A stretch of 60,128 nucleotides of DNA from Phycisphaerae bacterium. GTDB taxonomy: Bacteria; Planctomycetota; Phycisphaerae; UBA1845; Fen-1342. Made by a program: the position numbers and the translations under genes. This document shows positions 1-8,534 of this stretch, in pieces (position 1 is the stretch's first letter; each line of letters opens with the position of its first letter). The stretch covers positions 1 to 60,128 of the forward strand of contig JAUWNI010000007.1 of assembly GCA_030612705.1 (NCBI GenBank). Direction: 5' to 3'. A model generated the notes under the pieces. That model was not told the origin of the DNA. It searched no databases and worked only from the letters and a program-made list of their open reading frames with translations.

Positions 1-123
1 CCCAGCCCCAAATCATCGGTTTGCTCCGGGCGCGTTTCACCATCCAAGAATCATGCGTATAATCCGGGTTTCTTGTGGGGGTACGGGTTGTGGGTTTTCG
101 CCAATGCGGTATCGGAGTGTGTT

Positions 124-1332
124 ATGAAGATCCTAGTCGCAGATAAGATGGAACCGTGGGGCCTCGATCAGCTCAAAGGGTTGGCCGACGAGGTGGCGTT
201 CGAGCCGGACCTTAAGGACGATGCGCTTAAGAAACGCCTGGCCGAATTCGACCCGGACGTGATGACCGTCCGCTCGACCAAGGTTCCCAAGGAAATGCTG
301 GCGGCCGCGAAAAAGCTGCGTCTGATCATCCGGGCCGGCTCCGGCTTCGACACGATCGACATCAAGGCCGCGGCCGAGCGCGACATCCGCGTCTGCAACT
401 GTCCGGGAATGAATGCAATAGCGGTTGCCGAGTTGGCGATGGGCTTGATCCTCGCCCTGGATCGAAAGATCCCGGACAACGTCGCCGATCTGCGGGCCGG
501 CAAGTGGAAAAAGAAGTTTTATGCCAAGGCCGGCAAAGGCCTCAAAGGCCAGACGCTCGGCATCATCGGGGCCGGTCGCATCGGAGCCGAACTCGCCAAG
601 CGGGCGCTCGCGTTCGACATGAAGGTGCTCTACTACCACATCGGCCGCCAGTTGGAGCTGGTCGACCATCCCAACACCGCCCGGGCCGAACTCGACGACC
701 TGTTGCTCCAATCGGACATCGTCTCGATCCACGTCCCCGGCGGCGGAGCCACGCACCACCTGATCGACGAGCGACGGCTCGCCCTGATGAAAGACGGGGC
801 CGTGCTGATCAACACGAGCCGCGCTGGCGTGATCGACGAAGCGGTGCTCATCAAAGCACTCAAAGAGGGCAAGCTGAGCGGCGCCGGGCTCGACGTCTAC
901 GCCGACGAGCCCGCGGCCGAGTCGCCAACGATCGACTCCCCCGTTACCAAGGTCCCGAACATCTACGGGACACACCACATCGGCGCGTCGACCGAGCAGG
1001 CCCAGATGGCGGTCGCCGAGGAAGTCGTCCGGATCGTGGCCCGCTTCAAGGAGACCGGCGAAGCGCTACACTGCGTCAACCTGGCGCAGCCGATCGCCAA
1101 TCCGATGCTGATCGTCCAGATGGAAAACAAACCGGGCGGGCTGGCGCACGTCTTCGGCGTCCTCGGCGAAGCGGGCATCGCCGCCGTCGAGATGGACCAG
1201 GTGATCCACGACGACGGCAAGTCGGCTTGCGCCCACATCCGGCTCGACAAGCAGCCGGACGAAGCGCTCGTCGAAAAAATTCGCGCAGGCCACCCGACGA
1301 TTACCGGTATCGATGTAATCAGCGTTGCCTGA
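124..1332 (+). CDS. serA: D-3-phosphoglycerate dehydrogenase-like oxidoreductase with ACT domain
   Basis: A D-isomer-specific 2-hydroxyacid dehydrogenase of 402 residues, probably oxidising 3-phosphoglycerate in the first step of serine synthesis (cytosolic, NAD-dependent). The Rossmann motif GAGRIG lies at about residues 149-154, the substrate Arg of NTSRAG is near residue 233, and the catalytic His of GTHHIG near 285. A C-terminal ACT regulatory domain starts around residue 325 (IVQMENKPGGLAHVF), which suggests amino-acid feedback. The length fits the short ACT-only class rather than the roughly 530-residue form. An in-frame ATG lies upstream at 73, but the ATG at 124 is preferred because MKILVADK is the usual family start and CGGAG sits 7 bases before it. 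Other 2-hydroxyacid specificity cannot be excluded. Confidence 0.85.
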   Translation: MKILVADKMEPWGLDQLKGLADEVAFEPDLKDDALKKRLAEFDPDVMTVRSTKVPKEMLAAAKKLRLIIRAGSGFDTIDIKAAAERDIRVCNCPGMNAIAVAELAMGLILALDRKIPDNVADLRAGKWKKKFYAKAGKGLKGQTLGIIGAGRIGAELAKRALAFDMKVLYYHIGRQLELVDHPNTARAELDDLLLQSDIVSIHVPGGGATHHLIDERRLALMKDGAVLINTSRAGVIDEAVLIKALKEGKLSGAGLDVYADEPAAESPTIDSPVTKVPNIYGTHHIGASTEQAQMAVAEEVVRIVARFKETGEALHCVNLAQPIANPMLIVQMENKPGGLAHVFGVLGEAGIAAVEMDQVIHDDGKSACAHIRLDKQPDEALVEKIRAGHPTITGIDVISVA

Positions 1333-1336
1333 GGCG

Positions 1337-1490
1337 CTATTGCTATGTCACAGTTGAATTGATGGATCATCGTTGATTGGGTGGCCCATCTCTTTAGAGG
1401 TGGGGGACGCGAATGTTCGGTCGATTCGTGTCCCCCAAGGCTGAAGCCATGGGCCACCCACCCATCAATTGAGGTGTGACAGAGCAATAG
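1337..1490. repeat. Palindromic repeat element, family A (copy 1)
   Basis: About 154 bp of imperfect inverted repeat. The left arm (CTATTGCTATGTCACAGTTG) is mirrored by the right arm ending GTGTGACAGAGCAATAG. Nested inside is a second palindrome, GGGTGGCCCA...GGGGGAC / GTCCCCC...TGGGCCACCC. Related sequence occurs at 6794-6842 and 58683-58834, and the inner module also at 29044-29127 and 43874-43966. No ORF. It looks like a MITE-type non-autonomous element that could also act as a transcript-end hairpin after serA. Confidence 0.7.
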
Positions 1491-1498
1491 TAGAATCC

Positions 1499-1545
1499 GA
1501 AGAGCCGCGGACTTCAGTCCGCGCGGCGCCGCGCAGGCGCGTAAC
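1499..1545. repeat. Short GC palindrome, family D fragment
   Basis: Contains the core GAGCCGCGGACTTCAGTCCG followed by a GCGGCGCCGC palindrome. The same core is found in larger elements at 30663-30768, 58831-58969 and 59948-60119, so this is a truncated member. It lies directly upstream of the dihydrolipoyl dehydrogenase gene. Confidence 0.6.
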
Positions 1546-1559
1546 GTCACCTGAAAGCT

Positions 1560-2978
1560 GTGACAGCGGGTATTGGTGAAGTGACGGAAGAAACACAACT
1601 GCTGGTCGTCGGCGGCGGACCCGGCGGTTACGTCGCCGCTTTCAAGGCCGCCGACCTCGGCATCGAGACCACGATCGTCGAGGTTGCCCCGGTCCTCGGA
1701 GGCGTCTGCCTGCGGCAGGGCTGCATCCCCTCCAAGGCCCTGCTGCACGTCGGCCACCTGATAAACCACGCCGCCGAAGCGGAAACCTTCGGCGTCACTT
1801 TCGACAAACCCAGGATCGACATCGAGCAGCTTCGCGGGTGGATGCAAGGCATCGTCGACAAACTCTGCGGCGGCATCAACACGCTCGCGAAGAAACGCAA
1901 CGTACGCGTCATTCACGGCAAAGCAATCTTCGAGGATTCGCGCACGGTACGGATCGAAGGCGGCGACGTTGCCCGTCTCGGGTTCAAACACGCGATCATC
2001 GCGACCGGCTCGCGACCGGCACGTTTGCCCGAGTCGATCATCCCGGCCGACTGCTGCATCGACTCGACCACAGCGCTGGCGCTCCAGGACATTCCGGAAA
2101 CGTTGGCGGTGGTCGGCGGCGGCTACATCGGGCTCGAACTCGGCCAGGTCTACGCCGCCCTCGGCAGCAAGGTCACCGTGATCGAGATGCTCCCGCAACT
2201 GCTGCCGGGCACGGATGCCGATCTCGCGCGCCCGCTCGCCGCCCGGCTCAAGAAGGAATTCGAGGCGATCCACACTACCGCCAAGCTCGAAGGTGCCAGG
2301 AAGATTGACGAAGACGTCGAGTTGACCTTCACCAAGGGCGGCAAGGAGGAAAAGCAGATTTTCAAACGCGTGCTGGTCTCGGTCGGCCGAACGCCGAACA
2401 GCAACAACCTTGGCTTGGATAACACCAAGGTCAGGGTTAACGAGCATGGGTTTATCGAGGTGGACGCGCGGCGGCGAACCGCCGACGAGTGCATTTTCGC
2501 GATCGGCGACGTCGCGGGCGAGCCGATGCTGGCACACAAGGCGTCGCGCGAGGGGATCGTCGCGGCTCGGGCCATCGTCGACCAACCAGGTGTTTTTAAT
2601 CCGAAGGCGATCCCGGCGATCGTCTATACCAGCCCGGAAGTCGCTTGGTGCGGGCTGACCGAGACACAGGCCAAGGAGCAAGGTCTGGAGATCAGGATCG
2701 GCAAGTTCCCGTGGGGCGCCTCCGGCCGGGCCGTGACGATGGGGCGTCCCGAGGGTACCACCAAGATCATCGCCGACGCGAATACCCGCCGCTTGCTCGG
2801 CGTCGGAATCGTGGGCGAGCATGCCGGTGACCTGATCGCGGAAGCCGCGCTCGCGATCGAGATGGGTGCGCGGGTCGAAGACCTCGCGGCTACCATCCAC
2901 CCGCACCCGACCACCAGTGAGACAATCATGGAAGCCGCCGAAAGCGTCTTCGGAAAAGCGATCCACTCGGCCCGCTAA
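1560..2978 (+). CDS. lpdA: Dihydrolipoyl dehydrogenase (E3)
   Basis: FAD/NAD-linked disulfide oxidoreductase that reoxidises dihydrolipoamide in 2-oxoacid dehydrogenase or glycine cleavage complexes. Near the N-terminus it shows the FAD motif VVGGGPGGYVAA, then the redox-active pair in GVCLRQGCIPSK. A second nucleotide motif, VVGGGYIGLELG, binds NAD. The C-terminal active-site HPHPTTSE with trailing EAAESVFG is present. At 472 residues it has normal family length. The start is a GTG at 1560; a GTG at 1581 (VTEETQ) is equally possible, and neither has a strong ribosome site. No E1 or E2 gene is adjacent, so the complex it serves is unknown. Confidence 0.92.
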   Translation: MTAGIGEVTEETQLLVVGGGPGGYVAAFKAADLGIETTIVEVAPVLGGVCLRQGCIPSKALLHVGHLINHAAEAETFGVTFDKPRIDIEQLRGWMQGIVDKLCGGINTLAKKRNVRVIHGKAIFEDSRTVRIEGGDVARLGFKHAIIATGSRPARLPESIIPADCCIDSTTALALQDIPETLAVVGGGYIGLELGQVYAALGSKVTVIEMLPQLLPGTDADLARPLAARLKKEFEAIHTTAKLEGARKIDEDVELTFTKGGKEEKQIFKRVLVSVGRTPNSNNLGLDNTKVRVNEHGFIEVDARRRTADECIFAIGDVAGEPMLAHKASREGIVAARAIVDQPGVFNPKAIPAIVYTSPEVAWCGLTETQAKEQGLEIRIGKFPWGASGRAVTMGRPEGTTKIIADANTRRLLGVGIVGEHAGDLIAEAALAIEMGARVEDLAATIHPHPTTSETIMEAAESVFGKAIHSAR

Positions 2979-2992
2979 GCGATGGAGTAGCA

Positions 2993-4783
2993 ATGCACGT
3001 CCGGCTGACGATTCTCGCCGTCACACTGGCAACCATCGCCGGCTGTCAACAAACACTCCCCGGCACGGACGTGCAAGCCGACGGCGAACAAGGCAAACCC
3101 CTCCCGCCGACACTGGCGCGGATGCAGAAAGTATATGCCGACCTGCACAGTGGTCGCTTCGTCTGCCTGGCAGATTTCAACACGTTGCCGCAGGCGTCCC
3201 TCTTTCGCACACTCGGCCCCGACAGAGAAGAAACCAAAGACCAACCGGGAATCAGCGTACGGCATAGCATCGACGAAACCGGCGCCGGCGGACTGAAGGC
3301 CCGCTTAGGCGGTCCCGACGAACAGCTAATGTTCGACGGCAAGCGTTCGGCCAAGCTGGCCTTGCCGCGCGATTGGCAAAAATACAACCTGCTGCTGTTC
3401 AACATCTACGGACCGCCCGGCGGATTGATGCTGGAATTTTCGATCGAGAGCGGAACCGACACGCCCCTCCGCTCGACGCGCATGCTCTTCGCCAAGCTCG
3501 GCTGGCACTTGTACCGCATCGATCTGGCCGCGATCGGCGAGGAAATCGACTTGGCGGACGTCCGCACCTTGTGCTGGCACGCTCCTAAATTGACGAATCC
3601 GGTCGACCTCTATTTCGACGACTTCCTCCTGACGGACAACATGCGCCACCTGCTCGGGAAAGACGCTGGCGAGGGCGAGTTGTACGTCATTTCAGCGGGT
3701 CGGCGAATCGTTGTCGGGGCGCGCGGGCGTTTTGAATTGGCGTTTGACGATGGTGTAATCGTCGAATGGCACGCCAACGACGAACGCAACCTCACGGTCC
3801 GCAGCGGGTTGGGACCGTGGCCGGTCCCGTTGCCGCGGGAGTGGAGCTTTCGCCGCGCCGCCCCGGTCGTCTACGACGATCCAGCCTTGTATGAAAGCTG
3901 GGGCGGGCGCGTCGCCGCGATGCAGCGCGTGGTGGAAAAAAGCGGTTTTCGCGTGGTTCTCGAAGGCATCTGGCGATTCCTCCCGGAATATGACGAAAAT
4001 ATTGCGGATTCAGAGTCAGTAAAGGCACCCGAGAATTCGTGGCGCTACGTGATCTACCCTTCCGGGCAAGTTTACGTGCAAGTCACTTCGCATGCTCGTG
4101 ATGCCGGTTGGCCGGATACCCGCGTCGGATACGCCCTGGCGCTCGACGGGCGCAGCGGCTTTGAGCGAATAAGCCCCGACGCGGGCTACCGCGGGGGAGC
4201 CGATACGAACTTCGTGCTGATGTCGCAGCCCGGCCGACAGCGACCCGATCTGCTCTGGAGTGTCCACACGCCGGCGGCGGCCGAGCGGCAACTGGAGCTT
4301 GTGTCGGCCGACGGGCGGCGAATTGCAGTCACCGTCGGTGACCTCGAGCCGGTTGATACCATCGAGACGGCGCACCTGCTGCGATTCTGGCCGCCTGACA
4401 TCGACGCCGCCCTCGAAGGGCACACTTTCGCCGCCGACTATCAACACCCCGCAACGGTCGAGGCGTTACGCGGCCGGGTTGTCGATGATGCGCCGGGAGA
4501 CTTAAATCGGGACGGGTTCAACGAATCGGAGGGTTGCTACGAGCTGGCGCTGGCTGACGGGCTGCTACGCTTCAAGCTCAAACCAGGGTTGTTTCTGCGG
4601 CATCGACCGATTTTCCGCGTCCGTGGAACCGCGGGCAAGGATTGCTGGGTATACGCCGACGGGCGTATTATCAACCGCCAGGGGCGTGACCAGACCGGCA
4701 ATCTGCTGTTTACCCTGCCACGTGTGATTAGCGTGCCGCTGACGATCGAGGTCAATACGCGTTCGGGCACAACTCCACCCTGA
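2993..4783 (+). CDS. Predicted lipoprotein of unknown function
   Basis: 596 residues with a clear lipoprotein signal: a short basic N-terminus, a hydrophobic stretch, and lipobox IAGC with Cys18. After processing, the middle part (about residues 55-220) looks like a beta-sandwich: FDGKRSAKLALP, an aromatic strand, then DLYFDDFLLTD, reminiscent of carbohydrate-binding modules. A calcium-loop-like segment DLNRDGFNESEG lies near residue 505. It starts 15 bases after lpdA stops and has GGAG before the ATG, so it may be co-transcribed. I recognise no catalytic motif. It probably faces the periplasm or outer membrane; a role in polysaccharide handling is a guess. Confidence 0.75.
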   Translation: MHVRLTILAVTLATIAGCQQTLPGTDVQADGEQGKPLPPTLARMQKVYADLHSGRFVCLADFNTLPQASLFRTLGPDREETKDQPGISVRHSIDETGAGGLKARLGGPDEQLMFDGKRSAKLALPRDWQKYNLLLFNIYGPPGGLMLEFSIESGTDTPLRSTRMLFAKLGWHLYRIDLAAIGEEIDLADVRTLCWHAPKLTNPVDLYFDDFLLTDNMRHLLGKDAGEGELYVISAGRRIVVGARGRFELAFDDGVIVEWHANDERNLTVRSGLGPWPVPLPREWSFRRAAPVVYDDPALYESWGGRVAAMQRVVEKSGFRVVLEGIWRFLPEYDENIADSESVKAPENSWRYVIYPSGQVYVQVTSHARDAGWPDTRVGYALALDGRSGFERISPDAGYRGGADTNFVLMSQPGRQRPDLLWSVHTPAAAERQLELVSADGRRIAVTVGDLEPVDTIETAHLLRFWPPDIDAALEGHTFAADYQHPATVEALRGRVVDDAPGDLNRDGFNESEGCYELALADGLLRFKLKPGLFLRHRPIFRVRGTAGKDCWVYADGRIINRQGRDQTGNLLFTLPRVISVPLTIEVNTRSGTTPP

Positions 4784-4833
4784 AGCTCGACCGACCGATG
4801 AGATTATTGGGAACGCGGACTGAGTAGGTGTGA

Positions 4834-5099
4834 CTATTTTTGGTGGCAGAGCGAAGTCTTTGGAATGGCGCGAGCCGTGCCGACACACGCGCGATTCGTG
4901 GTGGCACGGTCTGGCCTCGCCCAAACCAGTCCGCGTCCATGGAAAACCCGTCCCAGCGAGGACAGGCCGTGGTTTGCAACAGGGGCGTAACGTCGCGGCC
5001 GAGTAGCCACGGCCTGTCGTCGCGGCGACGTTTTCCGCCTGTCACGAGCCACCAAACGCGACGACAGACCGTGCCACCCCGGTCACCACCAAATATGGT
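4834..5099. repeat. Palindromic MITE-like element, family E
   Basis: About 265 bp bounded by imperfect terminal inverted repeats: GTGTGACTATTTTTGGTGG on the left and CCACCAAATATGGTCACAC on the right (17 of 19 pairs). Inside are two further mirrored blocks, GTGGCACGGTCTG/CAGACCGTGCCAC and GCGAGGACAGGCCGTGG/CCACGGCCTGTCGTCGC. No coding potential seen. It fills most of the 416-bp gap between the lipoprotein and mcsA. Confidence 0.7.
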
Positions 5100-5132
5100 C
5101 ACACCGGTTGATTAGAGCGATGGGCGAGTTGC

Positions 5133-5161
5133 TTGACGCGGATCGGCAAGCAATCTAGTAT
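5133..5161 (+). promoter_or_regulatory. Predicted sigma-70 type promoter for mcsAB
   Basis: TTGACG at 5133-5138 and TAGTAT at 5156-5161 with a 17-base spacer, an almost ideal vegetative promoter layout. Transcription would begin near 5168, giving a leader of about 30 bases before the chosen mcsA start. Confidence 0.65.
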
Positions 5162-5199
5162 AAAGTGTGTAGCGGCCGATGAGATTGGGAGTTTCCCGA

Positions 5200-5697
5200 A
5201 TGGGATTGTGTGAACACTGTAAGAAAGCACAGGCGACGTTCCACCTGACAAACATCACTCGCGAAGGTGAGAAGATCGAGCGCCACCTCTGCGAGCGGTG
5301 CGCGATCGAAGAAGGTCTGGTGCAGGTGCACAAACCGAACTTCAACGCGGAAATACTCGAGAATTTCATCGCCGCGGCCAAATCCTCGTCATCAGGCGAT
5401 ATGGATCTGCTCTGCGACGAATGCGGCATCAGCTATGTTGAGTTTCGCAACCAGGGTCTGCTCGGCTGCCCAAAAGATTACGATACCTTCAAAGAGCTGC
5501 TCCTACCACTAATCGAGCGCGCGCACGACGGGGCAACCCACCATATCGGCAAGTCGCCCGGTTCGCTTGGCACCACCCGCACGACGCAACAGGAAATTCG
5601 CAGACTCAAGCGGCAGCTCGACGAGGCGGTCGCCGCCGAGGACTATGAGCGCGCCGCCGAGCTGCGCGACCGCATCGCCGACCTGGAGACGGCATGA
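5200..5697 (+). CDS. mcsA: McsA-type activator of protein-arginine kinase (UVR-domain zinc protein)
   Basis: 165 residues. The N-terminal half carries CxxC pairs (Cys4/Cys7, Cys31/Cys34, and a later DECG plus LLGCP) expected to bind zinc. The C-terminus (about residues 128-163) is a UVR motif, LKRQLDEAVAAEDYERAAEL, as in McsA and UvrB. McsA activates the arginine kinase McsB and can act as adaptor to Clp ATPases. An upstream in-frame ATG exists at 5179, but the ATG at 5200 has GGGAG 8 bases before it and begins MGLCEHC, the usual family start. The stop overlaps the mcsB start by four bases (ATGA), so translation is coupled. Confidence 0.88.
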   Translation: MGLCEHCKKAQATFHLTNITREGEKIERHLCERCAIEEGLVQVHKPNFNAEILENFIAAAKSSSSGDMDLLCDECGISYVEFRNQGLLGCPKDYDTFKELLLPLIERAHDGATHHIGKSPGSLGTTRTTQQEIRRLKRQLDEAVAAEDYERAAELRDRIADLETA

Positions 5698-6755
5698 ACA
5701 AGTCGATCGATCAACTCGCGCGTCAGGCCGGCGAGTGGTTGCGCGGCGAGGGGCCGATGCACGAAATCGTGATCTCGACGCGTATTCGCCTGGCACGCAA
5801 CATCGCCGGGTTCACTTTCCTCACCCGTGCCGACGCTGAGATGCGCGCCGAAATCGCCGACACGATCCAGGCCGCCGTCCGTAAGGCCAAGGATCTGCGC
5901 GGCTTTACACACGTTGACGTCGACCAGTTGGACGAACTGGGTCGCAACCTGCTCGTCGAGCGGCAGTTAATCAGCCGCCAGCACGCCGAGGGTAGCGGTG
6001 CCCGCAAAGTTGCCTTCGACCCCAGCGAGGCCTCGTCGCTGATGATCAACGAGGAAGACCACTTGCGCATCCAGGTGATGCGTAGCGGTCTGCAATTGGA
6101 AGAGGCTTGGAAGCAGATCAACAGCATCGACGACGCTCTCGAGAAGCATCTCGAATATGCCTTTCACCCGCAATTCGGCTATCTGACCACCTGCCCCACC
6201 AACATCGGCACCGGCATCCGTGTATCGGTCATGCTGCACCTGCCGGCACTGCGGCTGACCAATGAGTTCGAGCGGGTCGGACAGGCTGCCAAGGACATGA
6301 AACTGGCCGTGCGCGGGTTGTTCGGCGAGGGGACGGAGGCGCTGGGCGATTTCTTCCAGGTTTCCAACCAGATCACCCTCGGACGCGAAGAGACGGAAAT
6401 CATCGACGATTTCCACCACGTGGTGATCCCGAAGATCGTGGAATACGAGCAGGCCGCCCGGGCGGCGTTACTCGAAAAACGCTTGCACGCCCTCGACGAC
6501 AAGCTCTTCCGTGCCATCGGAACGCTGCAAAGCGCCCGGCTGATGAGCTCGAACGAGGCGATGCAGTACCTCTCGCACGTGCGAATGGGCCTGCACACCG
6601 GGCGCATCAAGACGATCGACCTGCAAACCATCAACGAGCTCTTCATCCAAACCCAACCGGCCCACTTGCAGTTCCTGCAAGGCCAGCGTCTCACCGGCGA
6701 GCAACGGAGCATCGCCCGTGCCAGCCTGATCCGCGCGCGGCTCAGTCATAATTAG
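5694..6755 (+). CDS. mcsB: Protein arginine kinase McsB
   Basis: ATP:guanidino phosphotransferase fold that phosphorylates arginine side chains, in Firmicutes marking proteins for ClpCP. All hallmarks are visible: STRIRLARNIAGF near residue 30, NEEDHLRIQVM near 119-129 (phosphagen-kinase Glu), and CPTNIGTGIRVSV with the reactive Cys at 167. Length is 353 residues, as in known McsB. It is translationally coupled to mcsA. Neither ctsR nor clpC lies next to it, unlike the Bacillus operon, so its regulator and protease partner are encoded elsewhere or differ. Confidence 0.93.
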   Translation: MNKSIDQLARQAGEWLRGEGPMHEIVISTRIRLARNIAGFTFLTRADAEMRAEIADTIQAAVRKAKDLRGFTHVDVDQLDELGRNLLVERQLISRQHAEGSGARKVAFDPSEASSLMINEEDHLRIQVMRSGLQLEEAWKQINSIDDALEKHLEYAFHPQFGYLTTCPTNIGTGIRVSVMLHLPALRLTNEFERVGQAAKDMKLAVRGLFGEGTEALGDFFQVSNQITLGREETEIIDDFHHVVIPKIVEYEQAARAALLEKRLHALDDKLFRAIGTLQSARLMSSNEAMQYLSHVRMGLHTGRIKTIDLQTINELFIQTQPAHLQFLQGQRLTGEQRSIARASLIRARLSHN

Positions 6756-6793
6756 CCGCGAGCGAGCGCGTCGGGCATGACCCCATACTTGTG

Positions 6794-6842
6794 CTCTGTC
6801 ACAGTTGAATTGACGGGTATGAGCGGATTGGGTGCCCGTCGG
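6794..6842. repeat. Half of a family A palindromic element
   Basis: GCTCTGTCACAGTTGAATTG and the following GACGGGTATGAGCGG match the left arm of the complete element at 58683-58834. The right arm is missing, and sequence of a different origin (dockerin-like coding remnant) follows at once, suggesting a deletion or recombination at this point. Confidence 0.65.
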
Positions 6843-6945
6843 GGCCTGCTGCTTTGATATCTGCGGCGACCTCGACGGCGACGGTAACGTTGACATCGAT
6901 GACTACCACTTGTTCGCGGACGCGATGCCGACCCGCGTTGGCGAT
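6843..6945 (+). pseudogene. Remnant of a dockerin-type secreted protein C-terminus
   Basis: In frame, this stretch encodes GDLDGDGNVDIDDYHLFADA, a textbook dockerin/EF-hand calcium loop found at the C-terminus of Planctomycetota secreted proteins. There is no upstream body: it begins abruptly after a half palindromic element. The frame stays open to 7110 but loses family resemblance after about 6945 and collides with the rmuC start. I read it as the 3' stub of a lost gene. Confidence 0.55.
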
Positions 6946-7106
6946 CCACTGAGTTTGACAGCCCACCTCGAAGGCCACCCAGCCGCGCTCAGGGCTCGGA
7001 TTGCTCGGTACTTGACAGACGGCGACAATCTCGCGGCAATGACATCTGGAGATGCCCGTGCGGGTCGATTGTCGGACGCCTCACGCATCCACGCCGGAGG
7101 GCGGAC

Positions 7107-8477
7107 ATGACCGAAGTTCTCATCTTTGTTGCCGGACTGCTGATCGGCGGGCTGGTCACCTGGTTTCTGGCGACCAGCCGGGTCCGGGCCGCCGTTGCCG
7201 ATAAACAGGCGGAATTGCAGAGTCGGATCGGCGCGAGCGAAAGCACCGTCGAAGAGCTTCGCCGACAGCTTGCCGAGCGCGACGCTGACATCGCGAAACT
7301 GCGCGGCGACATTCAGGGCGAACAGCAAACTCGCGTGGCGGCCGAAACGCGTTTGCAAGAATCGTTCAAGAACATCGCAGAACAACAAAAGCTGCTCGTC
7401 GACGCGGAAAAGAAGCTAAAAGACGCGTTTTCCGCACTCTCGGCCGAAGCGCTGCGCCACAACAGCGAAGCGTTCGCCAGGCAAACCGCCGAAAAGGTCC
7501 GCCCATTGACCGAGGCCCTCAAACGTTATGAGGACGAGATCAAGCAGATCGAGAAGGCCCGCCAGACTTCTTACACCAGCTTGACCGATCAGCTCAAGGC
7601 AGTTGCCACCACACACCAGCAGCTTTCGCGGGAAACCACCAGCCTGGTGCACGCGTTGCGCACGCCGCAGGTCAAGGGCCGCTGGGGCGAGTTGCAACTC
7701 CGTCGAACCGTCGAGGTTGCCGGCATGTCGCCGCATTGCGACTACATCGAGCAGTACAGCGTTGATACCGAAGAGGGTCGGCAGCGGCCGGATTTGCTCG
7801 TCAAGCTTCCGGGCGGCCGCACGATCATCGTGGATTCGAAGGTATCGACGAACGCGTATCTCGACGCCGTCGGCGCCGCCGAGGAGGCTGTCCAGCGGGA
7901 GCACTTGGCGCACTACGTCGGTGCCATCCGCGATCACGTACGAAAGCTTTCGAGCAAGGAGTATTGGGCCAAATTTGACTCCACGCCGGATTTCGTCGTA
8001 ATGTTCGTGCCCGGCGAATCGTTTTTCAGCGCGGCACTCGAGCAGGATCACAAGCTGATCGAGGACGCCATGAGCAGCCGCGTCATCCTTGCCTCGCCGA
8101 CTACACTGATCGCGTTGCTCCGGACGGTTGCCTACAGTTGGCGGCAGCAGGGATTGCTCGATAACGCGCGCGAGATCGGGAAGATCGCCAAGACGCTCTT
8201 CGAACGCGTCTGCACGTTCGCCGACCATCTCGGCAAGGTCGGCGACGGCTTGCGCAAAGCGACCGATGCCTACAACGCCTCCGTCGGTTCGTGGGAAGCC
8301 CGCGTGTTGCCGATGGGTCGGCGAATTACCGAACTCGGCGTGACGGCCAGACAAAGCGAGTTTGCCGAGTTGGAACGTGTCGAAGGCTCGCCGCGTTCCC
8401 TGCCGGCGATTGAAAACTCGGAAGAGGAGGAAAGCCGCCCCGCGTCCGAGGAACACGACCCAGCCGGGGGTGGCTAG
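7107..8477 (+). CDS. rmuC: DNA recombination protein RmuC homolog
   Basis: 456 residues. A membrane helix at residues 4-22 (VLIFVAGLLIGGLVTWFLA) is followed by a long coiled coil (to about residue 160). The RmuC nuclease-like core follows: VKGRWGELQLRRTVEVAGM, RPDLLVKLPGGRTIIVDSKV, MFVPGESFF. Family members limit inversion or rearrangement at short inverted repeats, which is apt for such a repeat-rich chromosome. GGAGGG lies 5-6 bases before the ATG. The last few codons and the stop lie inside a 30-bp tandem repeat (8461 onward), so the native C-terminus was probably altered by repeat insertion. Confidence 0.92.
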   Translation: MTEVLIFVAGLLIGGLVTWFLATSRVRAAVADKQAELQSRIGASESTVEELRRQLAERDADIAKLRGDIQGEQQTRVAAETRLQESFKNIAEQQKLLVDAEKKLKDAFSALSAEALRHNSEAFARQTAEKVRPLTEALKRYEDEIKQIEKARQTSYTSLTDQLKAVATTHQQLSRETTSLVHALRTPQVKGRWGELQLRRTVEVAGMSPHCDYIEQYSVDTEEGRQRPDLLVKLPGGRTIIVDSKVSTNAYLDAVGAAEEAVQREHLAHYVGAIRDHVRKLSSKEYWAKFDSTPDFVVMFVPGESFFSAALEQDHKLIEDAMSSRVILASPTTLIALLRTVAYSWRQQGLLDNAREIGKIAKTLFERVCTFADHLGKVGDGLRKATDAYNASVGSWEARVLPMGRRITELGVTARQSEFAELERVEGSPRSLPAIENSEEEESRPASEEHDPAGGG

Positions 8478-8534
8478 GCTACACGCGATTCAGCCGAAGG
8501 TGGCTGGGCTACACGCGACTCAGCCGGGGGTCCG
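8461..8534. repeat. 30-bp direct tandem repeat, about 2.4 units
   Basis: Units start at 8461, 8491 and 8521 (partial), each beginning CAGCCGRRGGTGGCTRGGCT and ending ACACGCGAYT. Units are contiguous with no spacers. The first contains the rmuC stop codon. Confidence 0.8.

Noticed and set aside
963..2993. 676-codon open frame on the minus strand opposite the serA end and lpdA
   Set aside because: It is the antisense shadow of high-GC coding sequence; low-complexity Arg/Asp/Gly-rich translation with no motif, whereas the plus strand encodes clear enzymes.
6946..7106. Continuation of the dockerin-type ORF to 7110 as a real 92-residue protein
   Set aside because: After about 6945 the translation loses resemblance to any domain and the frame runs into the rmuC start; treated as a remnant only.
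8461..8534. CRISPR-like array
   Set aside because: The 30-bp units are directly adjacent without spacers and number fewer than three; no cas genes.
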